A stretch of DNA of 64,000 nucleotides from Halorubrum rubrum (GCF_024494685.1 NZ_JANHDM010000001.1:1-64000); one strand, 5' to 3'; shown: positions 54,387 through 62,951, counted from the stretch's first letter. Notes: generated by a model from the letters alone, not told the origin. Program-made: numbers and translations.

Positions 54387-55585
54387 GTCTCGGAGAGTCG
54401 TTCGAGCACCGCCGCCAGTTCGCGCTCGTCGGGGAGCGCGTACACGTCACACCGCGCCTGAACGCCCTCCGTCCGGATGGCGGCGTCGATGACGAACCCG
54501 TAGTCCTGGCGTCGGCTCAACGAGGCGACCAGCGGGCTGACCGTCGCCGATCCGATGTCGTGAACGAACTCCGGCGGGGAGTGCGAGATGGACGTGCCGA
54601 GGACGTTCGCCCAGCCGTCGATGAACCCGCTCGTCATCACGTTGCCGAGCTCACAGAGCGCGTTCTCGGCCATCTCGCCGAGCGGCTCGTCCGGTTCCAT
54701 CGGGAGCATCGCCTCGGCGATCGCGGCCGCCGACTCCTCCGAGAAGAGGATCGCGAGGTAGCCGCTCGGCTCGCCCCGAAGCTCGAAGACGGTGCCCGCG
54801 TGCGGTTCCGTGCCGACCTCGCTCGGAACGTCCGCGAGGGGGACGAACCGGAGCCGACTCACGTCGACGGTGGTCTCGAGGCCGGTCATCATTCCGATGT
54901 TGTCGGCGGCGTTCGCCGAGCCGCGCTTCGCCAGCGACGCGAACGTCGAGAGCGACTCGTACGGGACCGCGGTGGTGGTCGTCCCGCCCGCGGAGCCGCC
55001 GGCGCCTTCCGCACCCGCGGTCGCCGCCGTGGCGGTCTTGCCGACCACCAGATCCCGGAACGGCCCGGAGTCGGGGAGCATGTAGATCGAGAAGTCGAGG
55101 TCGGTCCCCGTCGCGTCGAGCCGGCTCTCGAAGAGGAAGACGCCGTCCCCGGCGAGCGCCCCGTCCGGCAGCACCGCCGCGCCGTCCGCCTCGAAGTACC
55201 GCGGCGGCGTCATGTCGATCGCCCGCCCGAGGTAGTTGGCCCAGCCGTCGAGGAACCCGCCGAGCGCGATGTTTCCGACCTCGGTCACCGCGCTTCGCCC
55301 CATCGACGCGCCGCCGGGCAGCACCGAGAGCAGTCCGTCGATCTGTTCGGCGTCGAACGCGAGCACGGCCGCACCCTCGAGGCCGCCGTCGAGCCCGACG
55401 CGCACGCCGATCGACTCGCGGCCGGCGAAGGCCTCCGCGAGGTCCTCGCCGGTGGCGACGCTCGCGCCCGTGACCTCGACCGCGAGGTCCGACCCCGTCA
55501 GCTCGCCCAGCGCGTTGGCGGCGCGTTCGGCACCGCGCTCGGCGAGCCGGTTACACGCGCCGAGCGCTCGAACGTCGACGCGCAT
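54383..55585 (-). CDS. cheC: CheC, CheY-P phosphatase (two-domain)
   Basis: The 400-aa product contains two CheC units. Each has the D/E-xxxN signature: one near residue 100 (SAVTEVGNIALGGFLDGWAN) and one near residue 320 (EMAENALCELGNVMTSGFIDGWAN). The acidic-Asn pair removes phosphate from CheY-P, so this double protein may tune signal decay. The start ATG 55585 overlaps the cheY stop. A long linker with TTTTAVPYESLSTFASLA divides the halves. Confidence 0.95.
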   Translation of the reverse strand: MRVDVRALGACNRLAERGAERAANALGELTGSDLAVEVTGASVATGEDLAEAFAGRESIGVRVGLDGGLEGAAVLAFDAEQIDGLLSVLPGGASMGRSAVTEVGNIALGGFLDGWANYLGRAIDMTPPRYFEADGAAVLPDGALAGDGVFLFESRLDATGTDLDFSIYMLPDSGPFRDLVVGKTATAATAGAEGAGGSAGGTTTTAVPYESLSTFASLAKRGSANAADNIGMMTGLETTVDVSRLRFVPLADVPSEVGTEPHAGTVFELRGEPSGYLAILFSEESAAAIAEAMLPMEPDEPLGEMAENALCELGNVMTSGFIDGWANVLGTSISHSPPEFVHDIGSATVSPLVASLSRRQDYGFVIDAAIRTEGVQARCDVYALPDERELAAVLERLSET

Positions 55586-55941
55586 CAGACGGCCGACCCG
55601 ATGGCGTCGAGGACGTTCGGCTTCTGGAACGGCTTCGTGATGTACCCCTCCGCGCCGGCTTTGATCGCCGCCTTCATCTTCTCCTCCTGGCCGACGCTGG
55701 TACACATGATCACCGTCGCCTCCGGGTCGTCGCCTTTGATCTCCGTCGTCGCCTCGATCCCGTCGCGGATGGGCATCACGATGTCCATCATCACGAGGTC
55801 GGGACCGTGTTCGTCGTACATGTTCACCGCCTCCACCCCGTTCTCCGCCTCGCCGACGATCTCGAACTCCCCCTCAAGGATCTCACGGAGCAGGTTCCGC
55901 ATGAACTCCGAATCGTCCGCGATGAGCACGCGCTTCGCCAT
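55585..55941 (-). CDS. cheY: Chemotaxis response regulator CheY
   Basis: The 118-aa receiver has the acid pair Asp9/Asp10, the phosphoacceptor Asp53 (VMMDIVMPIRDG), Thr81 (CTSVG) and Lys103 (ITKPFQ). It switches archaellum rotation through the CheF/ArlCDE ring. The ATG at 55941 is first in the operon and follows a TTAA box at 55969-55972 by about 28 bases, so the mRNA is leaderless. A palindrome lies just upstream (55986-56003). Confidence 0.97.
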   Translation of the reverse strand: MAKRVLIADDSEFMRNLLREILEGEFEIVGEAENGVEAVNMYDEHGPDLVMMDIVMPIRDGIEATTEIKGDDPEATVIMCTSVGQEEKMKAAIKAGAEGYITKPFQKPNVLDAIGSAV

Positions 55942-55968
55942 ATACACGAACTCGGAGCCAGCGGCCAC

Positions 55969-55972
55969 TTAA
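55969..55972 (-). promoter_or_regulatory. TATA box of the cheY-arlJ operon
   Basis: Minus-strand GGTTAAGTG, centred about 28 bases before the cheY ATG. Confidence 0.55.
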
Positions 55973-55985
55973 CCGCTCGCCCGCG

Positions 55986-56003
55986 GTTCTCATCGTTGAG
56001 AAC
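55986..56003. promoter_or_regulatory. Perfect palindrome GTTCTCA-TCGT-TGAGAAC upstream of cheY
   Basis: GTTCTCATCGTTGAGAAC is a 7-bp perfect inverted repeat with a 4-base centre. It lies 14 bases upstream of the TATA box of the che/arl operon and 28 bases after the stop of the surface-protein gene. It could be an operator for the operon or a terminator stem for the upstream gene; no U-tract follows on the minus strand, which favours the operator. Confidence 0.5.
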
Positions 56004-56030
56004 TGATCCGCGCACGGATCTCGATCGGGC

Positions 56031-58451
56031 TCACACCCAGTGGCCGAGCAGGTACGTCGCACCCACGAGGACCGTCCCGCCGAACGCCTCGCGGGTGCCG
56101 ACCGGAATCAGGGGAGGCGACGTCGAGTCGGCCGTCTCGTCGGGAGCGTTATCCCCGTCCCCGCCGACCGCGGACCCGCTCCCAGTTCCCGTGTCGTTCG
56201 CGGAGTTGGATCCGGACGCCGTACCGTTTTCAGACACCGGTCCGTCCCCGGAATCCGACTCGTTTCCGGTTTCCGTGTCTTTCTCGAGGGGCGTCCCGTC
56301 TCCGCTCGCGGGCTCGGTTCCGTTCGCGGAGTCCGTTTCGTTCGCGGGCTCGGTTCCGTTCGCGGAGTCCGTTTCGTTTCGAGATCCTCCTCGGTCGTCG
56401 CCGCTTCCATCCTCGATCTTGGTCACGGCGGGATCGCGCTCGATCGTCAGCATCCCATCGATCTCGTCGTCGTCGAGCGCCAGCGTGTACGAGTACGTGC
56501 CCGGTTCGAGGTCGGCCACCGTCTCGTCGAACGTCTCGTTTCTCGGCTCGTCGGGCGCGGCCGTCACGTACCGCTCCGCGACGACACCCTCGTCTGCGAC
56601 TTCGAGCGACAACTCCTCGCGGCCCTCGACGACGCCAGCGTTTCGGACCGTCACGGACAGCGCCGAGAGGGCGTCCCCGCGTGTCACGGTGAGGTTCGTC
56701 GTCGCGTTCTCGAGTCGTAGCCTGTCGGGATCGTCGGCGTCCGCGGCGACGATCGCCGTCCGGCTGTCGTAGGGCGTGTCGTCGGCGTAGAGATCGATCG
56801 TCAAGCGCTCGCCGGGCTCCGCCTCGGTGATCCCGGGATCGACGCTGAAGTTGCCGTCGTCGTCGATCCGGACCTCCGACTCGGCTGTTCGCGGCGTTTC
56901 GCCGCCGTCGTACGCGAACTCGGCAGTCAGATCGGTCGCAGGCAACAGCGTGGTGGTTCCGGTGACCCCATCGTCGTCGACGAGCACCTCGCCGTCGTCG
57001 GTGACGTGATCGTAGCGGAGGTAGCGCTCCGAGACCGAGAACGTCGCATCCGCCGAAACGCCGGTCTCGTCGGTCGAGAGGTACGGGAACTGCTCGGACG
57101 GCCCGTCGTCGCCGACCGAGGCGGCGGCGAACGGGGGCTCGGCGTCGACCGCATCGGGATCGTCGGCGAACCGATATCGCTCGCCGTCGGCCCCTTCGAG
57201 CCCGAATTCGACGCGGTACTCGTCGCCTGGATCGAGTCGGTCGCCGATCGCGTTCCCGTCTCCCGTGTCGATCACGAGATAGAGACGGCTCGCGGTCGGG
57301 TCGTCGGGCGCGGCCTCCAGCTCGCTCGCCGACTCGAAGATCAGCGTGGCGTCCGCGAGGTCGTCGGGGCCGATCGGAGTCGCGTGGTTCGGTCGGTTCG
57401 TTTGTTTGATTCGCAGGCGTATCCCCTCCTCCGCGGCGAGCAGGTCGCCGAGGACCGCACCGCTCGCGTTCTCGCCGGCGGTGACCGGCCCCGCGTCGCG
57501 CTCATCGGCGATGTGCGAGAGCGCACCCCAGATCCCGGCCGCTTCGACGCCGATCACGAGTCGATCGCCCTTCGTGACGGCCGACCGCTCGAGTCCGTCG
57601 CTCCGCAACGAGCCGATCGGCTCGATCCCCGACTCGGAGTCGGACTCAGCATCCCGCTCGGCCGGCATCGTCGTGAACACCTCCACCTCCTCCGCGATCC
57701 GTCGCTCCGGGTCGGTCAAGACGAGTTCCGATCGTTCGGAGGCGGCCGCAGGAGCGACGATGCCGTCCTCGTCGACGGTGAAGGTCGCGTTGTCGACGAG
57801 CGAGAGCCGATAGCGCTCGGAGGCGAGCGGACGAACCGGGCCGTCGGCACCCGTCTCGGAGGGGAGTCCCGAGAGGTCGGTCGCGACCGTCTCGCCGTCC
57901 CCGTCGACGAACTCGAGCGAGCAGCCGCCCACCGAACAGCTGGTCGCGTCGCCCTCCTCGCTCGTGACGGAGGCGTACTCCACCCCCGTTCCGGCCGTGC
58001 GGGTGTTGAGCGTGAGGGTGACCGAGCCCTCGCCGCTGACCTCGACGACGTCGACGAATCCGACGGGACCGTTCGCGTCACTGAGGCGGTTCCCGCCCAC
58101 GAGGAGGTACTTCGGGCCGTCCTCAACATCCACGGTCACCTCGGCGAGGTCCCCGGCGGTCGTCGTGTACGTATCAGACCCGAAGGATGCGTTGACCGCG
58201 GCGGGACCGTCCCCGCCTCCCGGAACATCGAGCGCCATCACGTCGGCCTCGCCTCCGACGGGAGTTCCCCCGCTCTCGCTCGGGGCCGCCCCGACGATCG
58301 GGATCGTGCCGGCGAGGAGGAGGCCGAATAGGGCGACGCCGAGGAGGGTGACGCCGAGGGGGGATGCGTCGACGGGTCCGCCGTCGGAAGAAGGCGCAGC
58401 GCCCGAGGGACCGGACGCATTCGTCGATGAGGGCGGGGATGGCTGTGACAT
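56031..58451 (-). CDS. Large exported S-layer-like surface protein
   Basis: The 806-aa product has a long signal region (hydrophobic SPLGVTLLGVALFGLLLAG at about 30-50, then VGAAPSES). Several beta domains of the haloarchaeal S-layer/DUF7827 style follow (FGSDTYTTTAGDLAEVTVDV, KYLLVGG), then a CARDB-like domain (VTVRNAGVVEGREELSLEV). The stalk is rich in sequons (NETD, NGTE, NESD, NDTG). A short hydrophobic end (TVLVGATYLLGHWV) closes it, without the PGF motif of archaeosortase substrates. It is probably a glycosylated envelope protein. The family name is from memory. It is encoded just upstream of cheY, same strand. Confidence 0.8.
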   Translation of the reverse strand: MSQPSPPSSTNASGPSGAAPSSDGGPVDASPLGVTLLGVALFGLLLAGTIPIVGAAPSESGGTPVGGEADVMALDVPGGGDGPAAVNASFGSDTYTTTAGDLAEVTVDVEDGPKYLLVGGNRLSDANGPVGFVDVVEVSGEGSVTLTLNTRTAGTGVEYASVTSEEGDATSCSVGGCSLEFVDGDGETVATDLSGLPSETGADGPVRPLASERYRLSLVDNATFTVDEDGIVAPAAASERSELVLTDPERRIAEEVEVFTTMPAERDAESDSESGIEPIGSLRSDGLERSAVTKGDRLVIGVEAAGIWGALSHIADERDAGPVTAGENASGAVLGDLLAAEEGIRLRIKQTNRPNHATPIGPDDLADATLIFESASELEAAPDDPTASRLYLVIDTGDGNAIGDRLDPGDEYRVEFGLEGADGERYRFADDPDAVDAEPPFAAASVGDDGPSEQFPYLSTDETGVSADATFSVSERYLRYDHVTDDGEVLVDDDGVTGTTTLLPATDLTAEFAYDGGETPRTAESEVRIDDDGNFSVDPGITEAEPGERLTIDLYADDTPYDSRTAIVAADADDPDRLRLENATTNLTVTRGDALSALSVTVRNAGVVEGREELSLEVADEGVVAERYVTAAPDEPRNETFDETVADLEPGTYSYTLALDDDEIDGMLTIERDPAVTKIEDGSGDDRGGSRNETDSANGTEPANETDSANGTEPASGDGTPLEKDTETGNESDSGDGPVSENGTASGSNSANDTGTGSGSAVGGDGDNAPDETADSTSPPLIPVGTREAFGGTVLVGATYLLGHWV
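56308..56379 (-). repeat. 36-bp direct repeat in the surface-protein stalk
   Basis: A 36-base unit starting GCGGGCTCGGTTCCGTTCGC (plus view) is present twice in a row (56308-56343 and 56344-56379), coding for repeated NETDSANGTEPA blocks with sequons. Confidence 0.8.
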
Positions 58452-58676
58452 CGTTGGCGTGATCCGCGCGACCCGTCCGTCGACGGGCCGCCAGTCGATG
58501 GAGGCGACTCGACCGCGTACCGACTAAAACGTGCCTCTCTGATTATCAACTCAGAAAACGAAAGAACCGGCCGTTAATCACGGGTAGAGGGCCCGAAGGG
58601 CCAAACGAACGATCCGGGATCGCGACGGATCCGGAGTGCGGACCGAAGAGTTAAGCCCGACCGCGGTGCCGTTCCG

Positions 58677-59153
58677 ATGAGGATGAAGTCCTGCCCCCGC
58701 TGTGAGGCGTCGATCGACGAGTCCGCCCGGTTCTGTTCGCAGTGCGGCGCACCGCAGAACGAGGCGGCCGCCGAGGAGCTCGACCAGTACGTCCAGCGGC
58801 AGGCGAAACAGGTGGCCGCACGGTCCGGGGGCGGCGGAACCAGCGAGGGTGGCAACGGGGAAAGCGGCGATATCACCGCCGCCGATATCTTCGGCGTCGC
58901 AGCCGAGGAGCTCACGGAGCGCGAGCAGCTGTGGCGGCGGGGAAGCTACGTCGTCGGCTACGCGACGATCGTTATCGCGCTCACCCAGATCACGAACCCC
59001 GGCGCGTGGTTCCTGCTGTTGGGCGGGATCGCGATCCTTCCGCCGACCCGGCGGCTGCTCGGCCTGCCGGTCGGCGGGACGTTCAAGCGGGAGGCGATGG
59101 CGGGGCTGTACGCGGTCTTCGTGATCCTCGGCGTGGCGCTGTTCTTCGTGTGA
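58677..59153 (+). CDS. Zinc-ribbon membrane protein
   Basis: The 158-aa product starts with a zinc ribbon (CPRCEASIDESARFCSQCG, four Cys at about residues 6-24), then a Gly/Ser linker. Two or three membrane helices follow in the last 75 residues (SYVVGYATIVIALTQI, AWFLLLGGIAIL and LYAVFVILGVALFF). Such zinc_ribbon_2 plus membrane proteins are common and uncharacterised in archaea. The ATG at 58677 lies about 27 bases after a GTTAAGC box. It is convergent with the 59476 gene, with repeat copy D between. Confidence 0.8.
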   Translation: MRMKSCPRCEASIDESARFCSQCGAPQNEAAAEELDQYVQRQAKQVAARSGGGGTSEGGNGESGDITAADIFGVAAEELTEREQLWRRGSYVVGYATIVIALTQITNPGAWFLLLGGIAILPPTRRLLGLPVGGTFKREAMAGLYAVFVILGVALFFV

Positions 59154-59177
59154 TAGTTCAAGACACGATCGATCATA

Positions 59178-59470
59178 CGGTGCGGTCGGCGCGCCTGCGA
59201 GCGCCCGAGAGGGCACGAGCAGAACGCGAGGGACGCGGCGACTGAAAGGAGCCGCAGCGAGGCGCTCCGCGCCTCTGGCAGCCGGACGTAGTCCGGCGAC
59301 GAGGCTGGGGAGACGTGAGGTGCGGTCGCGGGGCGGTTGCGGTCGGGTGGGACTCAAAGGGGCAGCCGGGAGGCGGGGGCTTTGGACGTGTTTACTGCGG
59401 TAGCAACGACCGCGTCGATCGCGTCGATCTCTCCCGATCCCGGACTCTCGATCACAACCAACTGATCGCC
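59178..59470 (+). repeat. Modular dispersed repeat, copy D (compact form)
   Basis: Keeps CGCGAGGGACGC-type, CGAGGCTGGGGAGACGTGAGG-type (59300-59325) and GGGACTCAAAGGGGCAG (59349-59365) boxes. Unlike the other copies, the closing GGGGCTTTGGACGTGTTTAC box follows only 11 bases later (from 59377), then TAGCAACGA. The middle palindrome section is therefore optional. It fills the gap between the convergent genes ending at 59153 and 59476 and runs almost to the latter's stop. Confidence 0.85.
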
Positions 59471-59475
59471 CGAAC

Positions 59476-60114
59476 TCACTCGATCCGGAACCCGCCGGCG
59501 TCCTCCGCGGCGCGGATCAGATCGCCGATGGAGTCGTTCGCGGAGAGTCCCTGATCCGCCGCGAAGCGTTTGATCGCCACCGGCGGCACGTCGATCGGGG
59601 TGTCGGCGGCGACGAGCAGCAGGCCGAGCGCCTCGGCGGGGTCGGTCCCCGGTCCGGCGTTGGCGACGAACCACGAGAGGACGTTGTCGAACGTCGCCGT
59701 CACGTCGTTCGAGACCATTCGGTTGCGGGCGGTCGAGCCCTTCGCGTGGAGCGTCACGTCCACGCCGTAGTCGAAGCCGTCGTCGTCGAAGGACTCGGCC
59801 AGCCACCGGCTCACGGCGCGGCAGTCGACGCCGCCGTTTCCGCGATCGCCGGACGATCCGGCTCCACCACCCGCACGGGCCTGCTCCCCGGCGACCGGCT
59901 CGCGCTCGTCGGCGGGACTGGGGTTCGCGGGCGACCGGAACCCAGAGCCGTCGGCCGGTCCCGGATCGGGTTCCGGGTCCGGCGACCGCCGCCGGACGTT
60001 GGGCCGGCCGTCGGTGCCGACGACGTACCGGCCCTCCCCGATCTCGACGACGCTCTCGTCGTCGGTGAAATCGAGGTCGTCGGGATCGGCCGGCGGTGCG
60101 TCGTGGTCACTCAT
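59476..60114 (-). CDS. Haloarchaeal protein linked to archaellin genes (DUF7500-like)
   Basis: The 212-aa product has an acidic N-terminal segment (DDLDFTDDESVVEIGEGRYVVGTDGRPNVRRR), a Pro/Gly/Asp linker and a C-terminal globular domain (CRAVSRWLAESFDDDGFDYGVDVTLHAKG, NVLSWFVANAGPG, EALGLLLVAADTPI). I recall a domain of this type as DUF7500, with no function known; the name is not certain. It follows flaB2 by 85 bases on the same strand, between the archaellins and the che/arl operon, so a role in motility is a fair guess only. Confidence 0.7.
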   Translation of the reverse strand: MSDHDAPPADPDDLDFTDDESVVEIGEGRYVVGTDGRPNVRRRSPDPEPDPGPADGSGFRSPANPSPADEREPVAGEQARAGGGAGSSGDRGNGGVDCRAVSRWLAESFDDDGFDYGVDVTLHAKGSTARNRMVSNDVTATFDNVLSWFVANAGPGTDPAEALGLLLVAADTPIDVPPVAIKRFAADQGLSANDSIGDLIRAAEDAGGFRIE

Positions 60115-60199
60115 GGCGTAGGCGTGGTCGTGCGAGAAAATAGGTGTTCCGGGCGGACCGATCCACCGGGGACGTGGTTAGCGAGCGGTTCGAGGCTCG

Positions 60200-61204
60200 T
60201 TAGAGCCGGACCGCTTCGCCGTCCTCGTTGAAGAGGTCGGGTGCGCGGAGCTCGACCTGGGTCGTCGCGCCGGCCGGCGAGACGATGTCGAGCGTCGCCT
60301 GCTGCCCCTCACCGAAGGCGCCCGAGTCGTCGAACGCACCCGAGTCGGGATTGATCAGGATCGTGAAGTCTTTCTCTTCGTCGAGGACCGCCGAATCATA
60401 GAAGTCACCGTCCGAACCGACAGCGAACTCGTTCGGGCCGAGCTCACTCACCTGTTCAGAGGTAGTGAATGCCTCGATAGCCGGAGCGCTCGAATCGGCG
60501 GCGGTCTCGGTTTCATCGACGAACACGTCACCGCCGCTCGATGGTTCGATCTCGAGGGTCACCTCATCGCCGTCCCCGAGTCCGGCATCTGAACTATCAT
60601 CAGTTCCAGTTGCGCCGCTGGAGAGATCACCATCGCTCTCAATGACGAACGTTGTGTCTTGTAGGCTGTCTACACTTGCGGTTTTCGTTGCCGTTTCTCC
60701 CTCAATGGAGAGGGTCACGTCAACATCGTCGGTCTCCGAATCGATCTCGTCGTACTCGTCCACGAACTCAGCGGCGTTGACGGTATCGATGATAACTTCG
60801 CCATCGTCATTCGATGTGAGGGCGTCAGTGGCGACGGTCTCAGTACTGGTAGTCCCAGCACCGTCGGTGAACACGAGGTTCTCCTGCCCGCCGGGACCCA
60901 CCGCCTGAATGGTGGTCTCAGAGAGGTCGATCTGCCCGGCGCCGGGCGCACCGGCGACGCTCAGGCGGATCTCGCTGAGCGTGTCACCGGAGACGATCCC
61001 GACCTCGCTGTTCACGTTGATCCGCTCCGAGACGAGATCCGTGCTGTCTTCGCCCGTTGCCTCTGCTTGCGTCTGAAGGAACCCGGCCGTGTTGATCAGG
61101 ACGCCCGCGGCGATCGCCGCCACCAGCACCATCGCGATGAACACGATGAGCGTCCCGATCCCCACCTGACCGCGCTCTTCCGTGTTGGTAATGAACTCGA
61201 ACAT
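60200..61204 (-). CDS. flaB2: Archaellin FlaB2 (large, with low-GC insert)
   Basis: The 334-aa archaellin has the class III signal: basic ERG before [20 protein letters not shown], cut by the prepilin-type peptidase after Gly. The N-terminal helix is conserved and the outer domain is long, strongly acidic and Thr-rich. Archaellins are usually about 190-220 aa, so the outer domain is enlarged. The stretch 60580-60850 falls to about half GC, unlike its flanks. It starts three bases after the flaB1 stop; paired flaB1-flaB2 genes are known in Halorubrum. Confidence 0.93.
   Translation of the reverse strand: MFEFITNTEERGQVGIGTLIVFIAMVLVAAIAAGVLINTAGFLQTQAEATGEDSTDLVSERINVNSEVGIVSGDTLSEIRLSVAGAPGAGQIDLSETTIQAVGPGGQENLVFTDGAGTTSTETVATDALTSNDDGEVIIDTVNAAEFVDEYDEIDSETDDVDVTLSIEGETATKTASVDSLQDTTFVIESDGDLSSGATGTDDSSDAGLGDGDEVTLEIEPSSGGDVFVDETETAADSSAPAIEAFTTSEQVSELGPNEFAVGSDGDFYDSAVLDEEKDFTILINPDSGAFDDSGAFGEGQQATLDIVSPAGATTQVELRAPDLFNEDGEAVRL
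61070..61180. repeat. Near-identical N-terminal segment of flaB2 (partner at 61672-61782)
   Basis: About 110 bases coding for the archaellin N-terminal helix are almost identical to 61672-61782 in flaB1, differing at only a few bases, while the rest of the two genes is diverged. Such direct repeats 600 bases apart could recombine, fusing or exchanging the archaellins. Confidence 0.85.
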
Positions 61205-61206
61205 CG

Positions 61207-61806
61207 TCACAGCCTCACCGAATTTTCGACGACAGTACTCGGAATCCGGATCTCGGTGGTCGTCGTCGCACCGCTCGACGTCGTGAACGTCACCGTCAGC
61301 GAATCGCCCTCTGCGAGCGCGTAGTCGAGGTCGTCGCTGGAGCCCACCCCGATATCGTTGTCGTCGGTGAGGGCGATCGAGACCTCGGCTCGGTCGCTGT
61401 TCTCGGTCAACACCTCGCCGTTACCGCCGGTGAAGATGTCGATGGAGACCGCATTATCGTCCAGCTCGAAGGTCGACTGACCGTCACCACCGATGATTTC
61501 GGCTGACACTTCCCCGAGATCGATGTTGTCCCCGCCCGGCGACTGCGCCACCACGAACTCGAGATGGTCCACGTCACCGGCGCCCGTGTCGTCGAGGTAT
61601 CCAGACTGGCTCACGACCTGGAGCCGGTCGCTCACCTGTGATGTACTCTCCTCGCCCGTCGCCTCCGCCTGCGTCTGGAGGAAGCCGGCCGTGTTGATCA
61701 GGACGCCCGCGGCGATCGCCGCCACCAGCACCATCGCGATGAACACGATGAGCGTCCCGATCCCCACTTGACCGCGCTCTTCCTCGTCCAGTATGGTTTC
61801 GAACAT
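61207..61806 (-). CDS. flaB1: Archaellin FlaB1
   Basis: The 199-aa archaellin has [20 protein letters not shown]; cleavage after RG exposes the same hydrophobic helix as FlaB2 ([22 protein letters not shown]). It is the usual size. It lies 5' of flaB2 in a two-gene unit. The ATG at 61806 is chosen because signal peptides are short; an in-frame GTG at 61833 is possible. A TATA box at 61868-61875 gives a leader of about 40 bases, longer than most genes here. Confidence 0.95.
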   Translation of the reverse strand: MFETILDEEERGQVGIGTLIVFIAMVLVAAIAAGVLINTAGFLQTQAEATGEESTSQVSDRLQVVSQSGYLDDTGAGDVDHLEFVVAQSPGGDNIDLGEVSAEIIGGDGQSTFELDDNAVSIDIFTGGNGEVLTENSDRAEVSIALTDDNDIGVGSSDDLDYALAEGDSLTVTFTTSSGATTTTEIRIPSTVVENSVRL

Positions 61807-61867
61807 TGTCTGTTGTGTGGGCCCGCGGTCCACCCGGCGGGCGTTATCGCTACGGAGCGGGAATCAT

Positions 61868-61875
61868 CTATTAAA
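61868..61875 (-). promoter_or_regulatory. TATA box of flaB1-flaB2
   Basis: Minus-strand TTTAATAG; transcription would start near 61845, leaving about 40 bases of leader. Confidence 0.6.
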
Positions 61876-61907
61876 GACACGGGGCCGGTTATTCGTTCTG
61901 ATAAACG

Positions 61908-61923
61908 ACCGCAGTCGTGCGGT
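61908..61923. promoter_or_regulatory. Inverted repeat ACCGCA-GTCG-TGCGGT upstream of flaB1
   Basis: A 6-bp perfect stem with a 4-base centre, about 33 bases before the flaB1 TATA box and 80 bases after the stop of the 62003 gene. It may be an operator or a terminator stem; the form resembles the palindrome upstream of cheY, but the sequence differs. Confidence 0.4.
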
Positions 61924-62002
61924 TTTCGGGTTTTGATTCTTCTATTAGTTACAGAAAGAAATAACGAACGGGGCGTCCGTATATCAGATCTGGATCCGGG
62001 AG

Positions 62003-62341
62003 TCACCGCTCGTGACGTTCGGCGATCTCCGACTCGGAGATCACGCGCTCACGTGTGCCGGGCTCGTAGACGGCGAGGCTCCCGGCGACGAGCGCCATCG
62101 ACCCGGCGATCAGCCCGGTGTCGATCAAAAACAGCGCCCGAGGGTTCGCGAACGCGGTCCGGAACGCCGCGAGGGGCGTGGCGAGCGCAGCGACGACGAC
62201 CAGGCCGAATCCCACGGCGAGGTACGCCGTGGCGGTCCGCCCCGAGGAGCGATGCGCCGTCACCGCGAACGCCGACAGCGTCGCGCCCGCCCCCGCGAGC
62301 ACGACGGTCGTCACGAGATACACGCCTTCGATGGGGTCCAT
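62003..62341 (-). CDS. DUF7521-like membrane protein
   Basis: The 112-aa product has three or four hydrophobic helices (VYLVTTVVLAGAGATLSAFA; AYLAVGFGLVVVAALATP; FLIDTGLIAGSMALVAGSLAVY). The Arg/Thr/Ala-rich loop HRSSGRTATAYL before helix two recalls the haloarchaeal DUF7521 family, usually beside an HTH gene, as here. The ATG at 62341 gives MDPIEGVYLV. It is divergent from the wHTH gene at 62557, with a 215-base gap, and may be controlled by it. Confidence 0.7.
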   Translation of the reverse strand: MDPIEGVYLVTTVVLAGAGATLSAFAVTAHRSSGRTATAYLAVGFGLVVVAALATPLAAFRTAFANPRALFLIDTGLIAGSMALVAGSLAVYEPGTRERVISESEIAERHER

Positions 62342-62556
62342 ACGCGGTCTGTCCGTCCGGTCACGATACACGTCCGGGGACGGGTATCAATACCGATAAT
62401 ATTCGGAGGAATTCCGACGACCGTTCTCGAACGAGCGTCGAACGCCCGATACCGTCGAAATACGAGTGATCTACGTCGACGGCTCGGTGATCTCGCTCGT
62501 TCATTCGGCGACCATCGATATCTTTTTGGGTCTGAAATTCACAATTGATAACGATA

Positions 62557-62898
62557 ATGGTGGGGGACGACCTGATCACGGTGCTCGGGAACAAGTACAA
62601 CACGGACATCCTGACGGCGACGGGTGACGCCAAGTCCGCACAGGACCTGAGCGAGGAGCTGGACGTGCCGATCGCGACGTGTTACCGCCGGATCAACGAA
62701 CTGGAGGAGGCGAATCTCCTCGAACTCCACGACCGGCCCCTCTCCGAGGAACACCGTCGCGTGAAGGTGTACCGCCGGAAGGTCGACGGCGTCGACGTCG
62801 ACTTCCGGGACGGTCTCACCGTCGAAGTGGAGGAGCGCTCCGCGGTCAAGAACCGCCTCGACGACGTGTGGCGTGACCTCTCGGCGAGAGGGGACTGA
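62557..62898 (+). CDS. Winged helix-turn-helix transcriptional regulator
   Basis: The 113-aa product starts MVGDDLITVLGNKYNTDIL. It has a clear wHTH (DAKSAQDLSEELDVPIATCYRRINELEEANLLEL), where SAQDLSEELDVPIATCYRRI fits the two recognition helices, and a wing (DRPLSEEHRRVKVYRRKVDGV). It resembles ArsR/MarR-like haloarchaeal regulators that often pair with a small membrane protein. The ATG at 62557 is preferred to 62545 because the first residues match such proteins. Confidence 0.88.
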   Translation: MVGDDLITVLGNKYNTDILTATGDAKSAQDLSEELDVPIATCYRRINELEEANLLELHDRPLSEEHRRVKVYRRKVDGVDVDFRDGLTVEVEERSAVKNRLDDVWRDLSARGD

Positions 62899-62951
62899 GA
62901 AGCGAAGAGGATCCGACCGAGCCGACCGAATCGGCACGCCCCCGCCGCCGG

